Of a DNA stretch of 64,000 nt, positions 19,101 to 26,588 are shown piece after piece. Origin of the DNA: CAAGNP01 sp964611185 (GTDB taxonomy: Bacteria > Bacteroidota > Bacteroidia > Bacteroidales > UBA932); assembly GCA_964611185.1 (NCBI GenBank), contig CAZSXE010000003.1:1-64000 (forward strand), in the 5' to 3' direction. Each line of letters starts with the position of its first letter. Within the stretch, counting starts at the first letter, position 1. The position numbers and the translations under genes were made by a program. The notes beneath the pieces were generated by a model. It searched no databases, had not been told where the DNA came from, and saw only the letters and a program-made list of their open reading frames with translations.

Positions 19101-19287
19101 ACGATTCAGACCGGTAATGATGGCTTCTCTCACTACCGTAGTGGGGATGTTTCCTCTTTTGAGTGATCCGCTATTCGGGTCTCTCGCAGTAACAATTATG
19201 TGCGGTCTCACGGTAGGTACCATAATAACTCTTGTGTTTTTACCTGTCGTATATGCACTTTTCTTTAAAATCAGGAGGGTAAAATGA
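16162..19287 (+). CDS. RND efflux transporter (HAE1-like)
   Basis: 1041 residues with the duplicated RND plan: membrane segment 1 (PLIISILIVLVIGGFYAYL), a first periplasmic loop, a membrane bundle, a second loop and a second bundle. In TM4 the proton-relay pair reads Asp402-Asn403 (GMLVDNAIVIID) rather than the Asp-Asp of AcrB. The TM10 lysine is kept (GMMIKNGIVLIDEIN). The DN form is common outside the AcrB clade, so drug, lipid or metabolite export are all possible. It overlaps the following tolC-like gene by ATGA. Confidence 0.93.
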   Translation: MNLSKYALSNKPLIISILIVLVIGGFYAYLNMSKLEDPEIKVKTSMVLTLYPGASAHQVELELTDQLEKAIKTMPNIGTIESVSENDMSLIKIEMETTVPDDETQQMFDILRRKMHDVTPSLPMGAREPIVLDDYGDVYGMFYAMTSDGIEDSELSEYAHLIERKVQEIEGISKVSIYGSNKKCVNIEMEEDNMANLGVHPGEIIKSINSQNQTVYSGYFESGEKRMRIGMGDTYTSIADIENLIIQGHEKDQLRLKDVAKVSLGYEKPVRNSMRYDGEHAIGILISAESGTDITKLGEKVDNTIAELQHSTIPAGIAFHHVFFQPDIVKDSMNTFLINLLESVLIVVFILMLAMGFKSGVIIAVSLIVIVFGSFFVLDIFDGTLQRVSLGAFILAMGMLVDNAIVIIDGIMVDLKRGVPKPEALTNIGKKTAMPLLGATIIAILAFSPIVLSPDMAGTYVRDLFIVLAVSLLLSWLLALTHVPIHADFSLKVKPQKDGESDLFDSKYYRKLRKVLNGVLNHKMVTIAVAVILVGISAYCYKFIPQMFFPDMSYDQIYVEYNLPYGTTVERVERDLVEMEKYFFADKNVEHVTTSIGGTPGRYCLVRAIAEPAMNYGEVIVQFKNKKKMLKEIPKMQKELMEMFPEAYLRVKQYNLMYRKYPIEAAFSGPDPSVLKSLASQAEEIMRNSEATYLVTNDWADKVPSLMVNYDQSVARNAGITRSDAGISLMAAAGGIPSGTYISGNEQYTIYIKSTEPDGSAVESLENAPIWSMSPSLLSSLDMETIKGLFAGIVSYEDIVASSIKSVPLSEITNGVSIQWEEPVVRRVNGERTIKVQCNNTDGYTAAQAREAILPEIEKIEIPDGYTLSWLGEYDASKTSTKYLFKNVPLAIILMFLIMIALFNDIKKPLVIVCCLPLIAVGVVFGILATGQQFGFVAIVGTLGIIGMMIKNGIVLIDEINRQITSGIDSYEALVSATLSRFRPVMMASLTTVVGMFPLLSDPLFGSLAVTIMCGLTVGTIITLVFLPVVYALFFKIRRVK

Positions 19288-20624
19288 AAATTATAAAAAT
19301 TATATCGGCAGCTCTCATATCAGCGGCAGTTTGCTTTTCTTATTGCGCCCAGGCGCAGGAAAAAATACGCCTTACTCTCGATCAGTGCAGGGTGATGGCA
19401 TTGGATAGTAATATTCAGATGAAGAGTGCCAAACTGATGGAAAAAAAGACAAAATACGATAAAAGCAGAGCCCTGTCGTATTTTCTTCCGAAATTCTCCG
19501 GATACGGCCTCTACTACTACACCAACGACCCATTTGTCTATCATTTTAAAGGGACAAATATAAATGTGATGGGGATGGATGTACCTATTCCTGCCATGGA
19601 TATAAGTCTGAATCTTTCCAACACGATGACTGCCGGCGTAAAAGTAGAACAACCGGTTTTTATGGGGGGTAAAATCATCGCTACTTATAAAATGGCCGGA
19701 ATAGGAATGGAGATGGCGCTGCTCAATACACAGATGAACAGGAGCGAAATAATCGTCCAGATCGATGAGGCATACTGGCTCTATGTAAAAGCGTGCCAGC
19801 TATGGGAGGCCGCAAATAGCTTCTCTACCACTGTGGAAGAATTTTACAAAGTAGTAAAAGATGCCTCCGAGATAGGGATGGCCACTAAAAATGATTTGCT
19901 AAAAGTGGAAGTACAGCGGAACAACGCCAAACTTCTCCTATCCAAGGCGCATAACGGGAAAAATCTCTCCAAAATGAACCTTTGTCACTACTTAGGTATC
20001 TCCCTTCTTTCAGATCTTGAAGTGGATCAAAGTGACTTTGATAAAATCATTCCTATAGACTCGCTAAGTGGTTCTATAACCAACAGGTACGACTACAAAC
20101 TGCTCGAAAAGCAGACAGAGCTAAAGCAGAAAGAGGTCTCTCTTGCTAGGGCAGATTTCCTTCCTCAGATAGGTGTAGCAGCTAATTACGGTTATTATTA
20201 TGGCTTGAAAATCAATAATGACATATTACTTAATCAGGATAGTTTTTCAGCTATGGCTTCTGTTAAGATTCCTATATTTGCCTTTGGCGAAGGTGTTCAT
20301 AAAATAAAAGCGGCAGAGCTCGAAAGGGATATGAAAATCAATGAAAAAGAGAGACTTGCCGACATGATGGAACTTGAAGAAGCTAAATACAGATTTGCAT
20401 TTTCCGATGCCAAGTTGGAAGTGGAACTGACCAAAAGCGCTCTGAAAAACGCAGAAGTATGTCTCAAGGTGTCCAAAGATCAGTACGAACTCGGAATGGA
20501 AACTCTCGCCAATGTTCTCGAAGCACAGACTCAATGGAACAAGGCAAACAGCGATTATATTGAAGCTGTGTCGAAATACAAGCTATCATATACCAAATAT
20601 CTCAAAGCAATAGGTGAGCTTTGA
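19284..20624 (+). CDS. TolC-like outer-membrane efflux protein
   Basis: 446 residues with a signal peptide (MKIIKIISAALISAAVCFSYCAQAQ). Two OEP repeats follow, with long amphipathic helices (LLKVEVQRNNAKLLLSKAHN; KVSKDQYELGMETLANVLEA). The start codon overlaps the RND stop by 4 bases, indicating coupled translation. This completes the adaptor-pump-channel set downstream of the AraC regulator. Confidence 0.92.
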   Translation: MKIIKIISAALISAAVCFSYCAQAQEKIRLTLDQCRVMALDSNIQMKSAKLMEKKTKYDKSRALSYFLPKFSGYGLYYYTNDPFVYHFKGTNINVMGMDVPIPAMDISLNLSNTMTAGVKVEQPVFMGGKIIATYKMAGIGMEMALLNTQMNRSEIIVQIDEAYWLYVKACQLWEAANSFSTTVEEFYKVVKDASEIGMATKNDLLKVEVQRNNAKLLLSKAHNGKNLSKMNLCHYLGISLLSDLEVDQSDFDKIIPIDSLSGSITNRYDYKLLEKQTELKQKEVSLARADFLPQIGVAANYGYYYGLKINNDILLNQDSFSAMASVKIPIFAFGEGVHKIKAAELERDMKINEKERLADMMELEEAKYRFAFSDAKLEVELTKSALKNAEVCLKVSKDQYELGMETLANVLEAQTQWNKANSDYIEAVSKYKLSYTKYLKAIGEL

Positions 20625-20680
20625 TATTGAAGCACGATATTTGCAGTAGATATACAATTATTATTCACTAAAATATTTTT

Positions 20681-23497
20681 ATGAAGAAAATTTCACTTTT
20701 TTTGCTTGCCCTCATATTGTGCGCAAGCAGTGCCATGGCTCAAATCGTAGATCCGGGTACTCCGCTCCAAAAAGATTCGGCCGTCAGATATGGTAAACTC
20801 GACAACGGCCTTACTTACTATATCAGACATAACGAAAAACCGGCTCAAAGAGCTGAGTTTTATTTAGTTACCAATGTGGGTGCTATTCAGGAAACTAAGG
20901 CTCAAGATGGTCTTGCACACTTTTTGGAACACATGGCTCTCAACGGAACCAAAAATCTTCCCGGGAAGATGATGCTTGAATATTTTCAGAAAAACGGTGT
21001 TGAATTCGGGCGTAATATTAATGCAAGCACAGGTGTTGAACAGACTATGTATATGCTCAACAATGTCCCTGTTACACGCAAAGGTATCATAGATACAGCA
21101 CTTTTGATAATGCACGATTATTCTGCTTTCGTCACTAATGACCCCGCTGAAGTAGAAAAAGAGCGCGGAGTTATTGTTGAAGAGTGGAGGACACGTCGTT
21201 CTGCAGGGTGGAGAATGCATGAAAAATCTCTCCCCTATCTATACAAAGGTTCAAAATATGCAGAATGTACTCTGATAGGTGACAAGCACAATCTTGAAAC
21301 ATTTGATCCCTCGGAAATTGTTAAATTTTATAAAACTTGGTACAGACCTGATTTACAAGCTGTTATAGTGGTAGGAGATATTGATGTGGATGCCATCGAG
21401 TCACAGTTGAAAACTCTGTTTGCCGACATTCCGGCAAAAGAGAATCCAGAACCTAAAGTTCTCCCTGTTATACCCGACAATGAAGATCCCATTATAGGTA
21501 TCATCACAGACCCTGAAGCTACCAATACTTCTCTTCAGGTATATTTCAAAAGAGATCCTCTACCCGATCAATATATGCCTTTAGGTGTTGCATATCTCAA
21601 CGATATGATTGAAAATGTCATATCTTCCATCCTTAACGAAAGGCTTGATGACATCTCTAAAAAAGCCGATGCACCTTTCATTCAGGCTTATGCCGGAATC
21701 GGAAGTTTTTGCAGAGCTAAAGATGCGCTAATCGGCCAAGTGGCCTGCAAAGAGGGTGAAGGCGTTTCAGCTTTCGCTGCCCTTATGAAAGAGCTTGAAA
21801 AAGCCAAAAGATATGGCTTTACTCAAGCCGAATTTGACAGAGTCAAGACAAATACCCTCAGAAATTTAGAAATGGGTAAGGACAACGCCTCTTCAAGAGA
21901 GAACGGAGAACTCGTATATCCACTTATTTACGATTTCATATATGGTAATCCCTATATGACCCCCGAATACGAATACGAACTTGCAAAAGGTTATTTCTCT
22001 GTCCTTTCAGTGGAACAAATCAACCAGGCAGTTTCGGCCTTCGATTTTTCAAAAAACGGGGTTGTCATATATAACAGTGTTGAAAAAGAGGGGCTTGTTC
22101 ATCCCACCGAAGCTCAGATAGCTGAAGTTCTTACTGCTCTTAAGGATATTGAGATCCAAGCTCCGGCAGCAGATGAAGTGCTTGAACCTCTTGTAGATGC
22201 ATCCACCCTTAAAGGCTCGCCCGTAAAAAAGGCTAAAGAATCAATCTACGGAGCTACCGAGTGGACACTCAAAAACGGTATTAAAGTAGTGGTTAAGCCC
22301 ACCGATTATCAGAAAGAAGAGGTAGTAATCAGAGTTGTTAATGACGGAGGTCGCTCCATCGTAGCCACTGAAGATCTCCCTTCTATCGAAGGAAATGTTT
22401 TCTATCTATACAACAATAACTCCGGTATTTCCAAATTTCCTCAAAGCACACTCACCAAAATGCTTACCGGCAAAATGGTCAATGTAACTCCGGTTATTTA
22501 CGACTTCTCACACGGAGTAAATGCCAACGGCTCACCTAAAGATATTGAGACTATTTTACAGCTTATATACCTCTCTTATGCTGAGCCTCGCTTTGTCGAA
22601 GAAGAATTCCAGCCGGCTATGAACCAGCTTAAAGCAGTTGTGCCGAACTTGGTTAAACAGCCCAATTTCATCTTCCAGACAGAAGCGATAAAGACTATGT
22701 ACGGAAGCAATCCGAGAAAATTCGTCATTTCTCCTCAGATGGTAGAAAAAGTAGATATCAAGACCTTGGAAAAGGTATATAAATCTCTATTCTCCAATGC
22801 AGCGGGAGCGATGGTTACCATAGTTGGAAATGTAAACCTCAACGAGCTTAAACCTCTTGTTGAAAAATACATAGGTTCAATTCCTACAGCGAAAAAACCT
22901 CTCAAATGGATAGATCCGAAAACTGATGTGATAAAAGGTAAAATTGAAAATCATTTCGAGACAGAGATGACTACCCCTAAGACTACAGTGGGAATTATGG
23001 TATCTGCCAAAATGGATTACAATCTTGAAAATATTGTCCTGAATTCAGCTGCAAACTATATCCTCGACCTTATCTATACTGAATCCATCAGAGAAGAGGA
23101 AGGTGGTACTTACGGTGTCAGCGCCAGCGGAATGCTTCTTCAGGAACCTGAAAACTCATATCTGCTTCAGATTACATTCGACACCAATCCCGAAAAAGCA
23201 GACAAGCTGATTAAGCTCACCAAAGATGGGCTCTTCGCATTTGCAGAGAACGGTCCATCTGATGATTTTCTTGCCAAAGCGAAAGAAAATCTTCTGAAGA
23301 ATGTTCCTGAAGACAGAATTTCAAATTATTACTGGAGAAATATCCTCGCTCGCTATTATAAATACGGAGTCGAGACCGACAGCCAATATGAAAATATGGT
23401 AAAAGGGCTCACTAAAGAGAATGTTCAAAAGTTCGTGAAATCTATCGTGGACGAAGGGAACTTAATCGAAGTGGTAATGACTCCTAAAAATAAGTAA
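20681..23497 (+). CDS. M16-family zinc metalloprotease (two-domain, secreted)
   Basis: 938 residues with a signal peptide (MKKISLFLLALILCASSAMAQ). The inverted zinc motif HFLEH gives His80, Glu83 and His84, with the distal Glu in GVIVEEWRTRR. The second M16 half (from about residue 515) lacks HxxEH, as is normal for the non-catalytic partner domain. The C-terminal substrate-clamp part contains GGTYGVSASG. It is a periplasmic peptidase of the pitrilysin/PqqL type, probably degrading oligopeptides. It ends just before the first palindromic element (23502-23615). Confidence 0.93.
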   Translation: MKKISLFLLALILCASSAMAQIVDPGTPLQKDSAVRYGKLDNGLTYYIRHNEKPAQRAEFYLVTNVGAIQETKAQDGLAHFLEHMALNGTKNLPGKMMLEYFQKNGVEFGRNINASTGVEQTMYMLNNVPVTRKGIIDTALLIMHDYSAFVTNDPAEVEKERGVIVEEWRTRRSAGWRMHEKSLPYLYKGSKYAECTLIGDKHNLETFDPSEIVKFYKTWYRPDLQAVIVVGDIDVDAIESQLKTLFADIPAKENPEPKVLPVIPDNEDPIIGIITDPEATNTSLQVYFKRDPLPDQYMPLGVAYLNDMIENVISSILNERLDDISKKADAPFIQAYAGIGSFCRAKDALIGQVACKEGEGVSAFAALMKELEKAKRYGFTQAEFDRVKTNTLRNLEMGKDNASSRENGELVYPLIYDFIYGNPYMTPEYEYELAKGYFSVLSVEQINQAVSAFDFSKNGVVIYNSVEKEGLVHPTEAQIAEVLTALKDIEIQAPAADEVLEPLVDASTLKGSPVKKAKESIYGATEWTLKNGIKVVVKPTDYQKEEVVIRVVNDGGRSIVATEDLPSIEGNVFYLYNNNSGISKFPQSTLTKMLTGKMVNVTPVIYDFSHGVNANGSPKDIETILQLIYLSYAEPRFVEEEFQPAMNQLKAVVPNLVKQPNFIFQTEAIKTMYGSNPRKFVISPQMVEKVDIKTLEKVYKSLFSNAAGAMVTIVGNVNLNELKPLVEKYIGSIPTAKKPLKWIDPKTDVIKGKIENHFETEMTTPKTTVGIMVSAKMDYNLENIVLNSAANYILDLIYTESIREEEGGTYGVSASGMLLQEPENSYLLQITFDTNPEKADKLIKLTKDGLFAFAENGPSDDFLAKAKENLLKNVPEDRISNYYWRNILARYYKYGVETDSQYENMVKGLTKENVQKFVKSIVDEGNLIEVVMTPKNK

Positions 23498-23501
23498 AAA
23501 A

Positions 23502-23615
23502 ATTGTGGCGGCTAACTACTTAGCACACAATATCTTCCATACCGAATCCTACGGCTTTTTAGCCGTAGGATTCTTTATGATAGTGACTGATTATCATCTC
23601 TTTAGTCGCCATAAT
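23502..23615. repeat. Nested palindromic element, copy A (also a terminator)
   Basis: The outer arms ATTGTGGCGGCTAA (23502-23515) and TTAGTCGCCATAAT (23602-23615) form a 14-bp stem with two G-T pairs. Inside is a perfect 13-bp hairpin, GAATCCTACGGCT / AGCCGTAGGATTC (23544-23573, loop TTTT), that should terminate the M16 gene. On the minus strand the box TGATAATCA lies 15 bases after TGGCG. A related element, reversed, is found at 56246-56356 with the same box at the same distance. Confidence 0.75.
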
Positions 23616-23629
23616 ATTTTCTTTTTTAT

Positions 23630-23637
23630 TATCTTTG
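23630..23637 (+). promoter_or_regulatory. -7 box directly in front of the LysR-like gene
   Basis: TATCTTTG matches the Bacteroides -7 consensus and ends 7 bases before the ATG at 23645. The transcript would therefore be nearly or fully leaderless. The -33 position falls on the right arm of palindromic element A. Confidence 0.4.
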
Positions 23638-23644
23638 TCCTGCT

Positions 23645-24244
23645 ATGCTACAGGATTTTCGTTTAAAAGTATTTCAGACGGTCGCCTTAAAGAAAAACTT
23701 CACTAAGGCAGCGCGTATTCTTAACATTTCTCAGCCCGCCGTCAGTCAGAATATTTCGGAGCTTGAGATGCAAATCGGAGATATTCTTATCGACAGAGGG
23801 AATGCGGATATGGAGCTTACACCGAAAGGGAAAATAGTACTCGATTACGCCGACAGGATTTTGCATCTGTATGACTGCCTCGACAGAGAGCTTGTCCCGA
23901 TAACAGGCGAACCTACTTCACATCTGAGAATCGCTGCTTGTCCGATGGCTGCAAAATTTATCCTCCCCCCGATTATTGCGAAATTTACTTCCCTGTATCC
24001 GACTGTGGAAATATCTATGTTTGAAAGGGAATCTTTTGAAATTCAAGATATTATAAAAGGAGGATCTGCCGATTTGGGAGTATCCGACGGAGAATTTGAA
24101 AATTTAACTGTCGAATCTTTTGCAAATCTTTCTCTTTCCAATGACAGAATTTCGATAAAAGAGATTAATTTTGTCTATTCTTCAGAAAATACCTCCGTAA
24201 AATCAATAACAGATTTTATTTTGACTGCCAAGACATATAAATAA
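23645..24244 (+). CDS. LysR-family regulator with an internal deletion
   Basis: 199 residues instead of about 300. The winged helix is intact (FTKAARILNISQPAVSQNISELEMQ, residues about 19-43), as is the linker helix. The first part of the effector domain follows (LRIAACPMAAKFILPPIIAKF to SADLGVSDGEF). From about residue 160 the central 90-100 residues are missing. The last 30 residues (INFVYSSENTSVKSITDFIL) match a normal LysR C-terminus. The frame is preserved, so the product may still bind DNA but should not bind an effector normally. The next gene begins 2 bases later. Confidence 0.75.
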   Translation: MLQDFRLKVFQTVALKKNFTKAARILNISQPAVSQNISELEMQIGDILIDRGNADMELTPKGKIVLDYADRILHLYDCLDRELVPITGEPTSHLRIAACPMAAKFILPPIIAKFTSLYPTVEISMFERESFEIQDIIKGGSADLGVSDGEFENLTVESFANLSLSNDRISIKEINFVYSSENTSVKSITDFILTAKTYK

Positions 24245-24246
24245 TC

Positions 24247-25563
24247 GTGAAAAACAAAAGAATACTCATAAGATCTATAATCGCATTATTATTCGCAGGA
24301 GTGCTTTTAAGCGCATTCTTTACATTTCCCTCAAAGCCCTTGAAATCAGAGCAGTGCATCGAAGAGGATGCCGAAGAGGAGAAAGACGAGTATATCTCTA
24401 TAAATCACCTCCTTACCAACGAAATGTCCGACATTGATATATGCGACAGATTGGACACTTATATCAATAAATTCCTAAGAAGGTGGGAAATTAACGGTGG
24501 AAGCCTCGCCATCATCAAGGGGGGAAAACTGATATACGCGAAAGGGTACGGCTGGGCAGACCGCGAGGAGAATATCGAAATGAATGCCGGACACATCCTA
24601 CGACTTGCCTCTCTGTCGAAACTTATTACCGCTGCCGCAATAATGAAGATGGAGGAAGATTCCCTTCTGTCACTTTCAGACAAGGTTTTCGGAGAAAACG
24701 GGATTCTCAATGAAGAGCAGTTTCTGCACTTTAGAGATAAACGCTGCGCCAATATAACAGTGGAGAATCTTCTACGCCACCAGGGGGGGTTCGCCACTTA
24801 CCGGGGAGATCCACTTTTCTGCACGAGAGAGATAATGATTTGGGAAGAATTGGACACAGTCCCCGATATGGAACGGGTTATCGAATTTGCACTTTCGCAG
24901 AGATTGGGCTTCAGCCCCGGAAGCAGTACGAAATATTCCAATGTCAGCTACCTGATTCTTTCAAAAATTATCGAGAAACTTAGCGGCACATCATACGAAG
25001 AGTATTGTCAAAGACACATCCTCTATCCTGCGGGGTGCTACGATATGCATCTTGCGAAAAATCTTTATGAAGAAAAATACCACAATGAAGTTCGCTATTA
25101 TGAAACCCACGACGCAAAACCGATTCTCGCCTTTGACAATAGCGGAGATACCCTTTATAGAAGATATGGTGGGAATAATATAGAGGGACTTTACGGTGCA
25201 GGAGGATGGGTAGCCTCCCCTACCGAATTTGCCCGTTTCATCGCAGCTATCGACTCCGAAACAGACATTACGGATGTATTGTCTCCGGGGAGTATCGATA
25301 AGATGATTTTCTGCAAAGGGGGGCAGCTTCCCATAGGGTGGGTACGCGCAGGTGCCAACACTGACTGGCTTCGCACAGGAACTCTGGCGGGAAGCAGCGC
25401 GGTAGCTAAAAAGCAGGAGAACGGATATATTTGGGTTTTTATCACCAATACGAGCTCATGGAAAGGATCTAAATTTCCTCGATACATAGATGCTATGTTT
25501 CGCAACGCTTCCAAGGGGATAGAGTGGCCGGACAGAGATTTATTCAATTTATTAACCAAGTAA
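24247..25563 (+). CDS. Serine hydrolase, beta-lactamase class C / esterase family
   Basis: 438 residues from GTG 24247, which gives an N-terminal membrane anchor (ILIRSIIALLFAGVLLSAFF). The catalytic SxxK is Ser122-Leu-Ser-Lys125. The Tyr motif is KYSNVSY, and the third motif reads LRTGTLAG in place of KTG. The family includes D-aminopeptidases, esterases and penicillin-binding-like proteins, so beta-lactamase activity should not be assumed. It follows the shortened LysR gene and is probably in one transcript with it. Its 3' end overlaps the convergent glycosyltransferase by 12 bases. Confidence 0.85.
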   Translation: MKNKRILIRSIIALLFAGVLLSAFFTFPSKPLKSEQCIEEDAEEEKDEYISINHLLTNEMSDIDICDRLDTYINKFLRRWEINGGSLAIIKGGKLIYAKGYGWADREENIEMNAGHILRLASLSKLITAAAIMKMEEDSLLSLSDKVFGENGILNEEQFLHFRDKRCANITVENLLRHQGGFATYRGDPLFCTREIMIWEELDTVPDMERVIEFALSQRLGFSPGSSTKYSNVSYLILSKIIEKLSGTSYEEYCQRHILYPAGCYDMHLAKNLYEEKYHNEVRYYETHDAKPILAFDNSGDTLYRRYGGNNIEGLYGAGGWVASPTEFARFIAAIDSETDITDVLSPGSIDKMIFCKGGQLPIGWVRAGANTDWLRTGTLAGSSAVAKKQENGYIWVFITNTSSWKGSKFPRYIDAMFRNASKGIEWPDRDLFNLLTK

Positions 25564-26520
25564 AATCATCCTTGACGACCTCGGCACCGGTGTCAATTCT
25601 TGCGAATGAATTACCGATTTTTTCATCTTTCTATAATCTCTATGGGCATCTTTAACTGCTCTGAAAAAAGATAACTGCCCTTTCAAAAGATATATAGCAG
25701 CAGCAGCACCGTCAAGACACATTCTCACAAAAATAATCCTTCCACGCGAAGTGAGAGGGAGATTTTTGTAAAGCATCAGAAGGTTATTTCTGAAATTAAG
25801 ATAGAGCTTGAAAGGGGAATTATTGGGCAAAGCCCCTCCTCCGACATGATATACCGATGCCTGAGGCACTACCCACACCTCGCGCCCGAGCAGCTTGGCT
25901 CTCCAGCAAAAATCAATCTCTTCCATGTGGGCGAAAAAAGAATTGTCAAGCCCTCCCAACTGGTGCCACAGCTGACTTCGCACCATAAAAGAGGTGCCGG
26001 AAGCCCAAAATACTTCACACTCACGATCATATTGCCCATAATCTTTCTCTATCTTATCAAGCACCCTACCTCTGCAATATGGAAACCCGTATCTGTCAAG
26101 CATCCCACCACAAGCCCCCGCATGCTCAAAATAATCTCTGTTATCCCATGAAAGCACCTTGGGAGAACAAACTCCTGCTCCGGGATGAGAATCCATAAAC
26201 GAAACGAGAGTTTCAAGCCACCCGCGAGTGACCTCCACATCTGAATTAAGAAGAAGATAATAGTCAAAATCACCCTCTTTCGATATTATTTCAAATGCTT
26301 TGTTATAGCCCCCTGTAAAACCGTAATTTTTATCAAATTCTATAAGATGCACATAAGGAGATGAAGACTTCACCCATGATACAGAATCGTCTGTGGAACC
26401 ATTGTCAGCGACAAAAAGGCTCCCTAAGCTCTCCGGAGTGCGCTCTTTCAACAGGGGAACAAATTTCTCCAAAAAGTGCTTTCCGTTACAATTCAATATG
26501 ACAACTGCTGTTTTCCCCAT
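25552..26520 (-). CDS. Family 2 glycosyltransferase (rhamnosyltransferase-like)
   Basis: The start at ATG 26520 gives 322 residues beginning MGKTAVVILNCNGKHFLEKF. An upstream in-frame codon at 26571 would run through a terminator hairpin and is rejected. GT2 features are FVADNGSTDDSV, the metal-binding NSD in YYLLLNSDVEV, and FFAHMEEIDFCWRAKLLG. It resembles Wzx/Wzy-linked rhamnosyltransferases that build surface polysaccharide. It is single and unclustered here, so the acceptor is unknown. Confidence 0.88.
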   Translation of the reverse strand: MGKTAVVILNCNGKHFLEKFVPLLKERTPESLGSLFVADNGSTDDSVSWVKSSSPYVHLIEFDKNYGFTGGYNKAFEIISKEGDFDYYLLLNSDVEVTRGWLETLVSFMDSHPGAGVCSPKVLSWDNRDYFEHAGACGGMLDRYGFPYCRGRVLDKIEKDYGQYDRECEVFWASGTSFMVRSQLWHQLGGLDNSFFAHMEEIDFCWRAKLLGREVWVVPQASVYHVGGGALPNNSPFKLYLNFRNNLLMLYKNLPLTSRGRIIFVRMCLDGAAAAIYLLKGQLSFFRAVKDAHRDYRKMKKSVIHSQELTPVPRSSRMILLG

Positions 26521-26535
26521 TTCAGACAAAGATAT

Positions 26536-26569
26536 AAAAAAAGGGGACACTTTTAGTAAAAGCATCCCC
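26536..26569 (-). terminator. Terminator of the POT transporter gene
   Basis: Read on the minus strand: GGGGA, then CTTTT-act-AAAAG nested inside, then TCCCC, followed by a run of seven T. The paired arms are plus-strand 26543-26547 and 26565-26569. Confidence 0.8.
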
Positions 26570-26588
26570 AATTATAAGAGAAAATATA

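Noticed and set aside
24247..25563. Annotation of the serine hydrolase as an antibiotic-resistance beta-lactamase
   Set aside because: The third motif is RTG rather than KTG, and the wider family is mostly esterases and peptidases. Resistance cannot be claimed from sequence.
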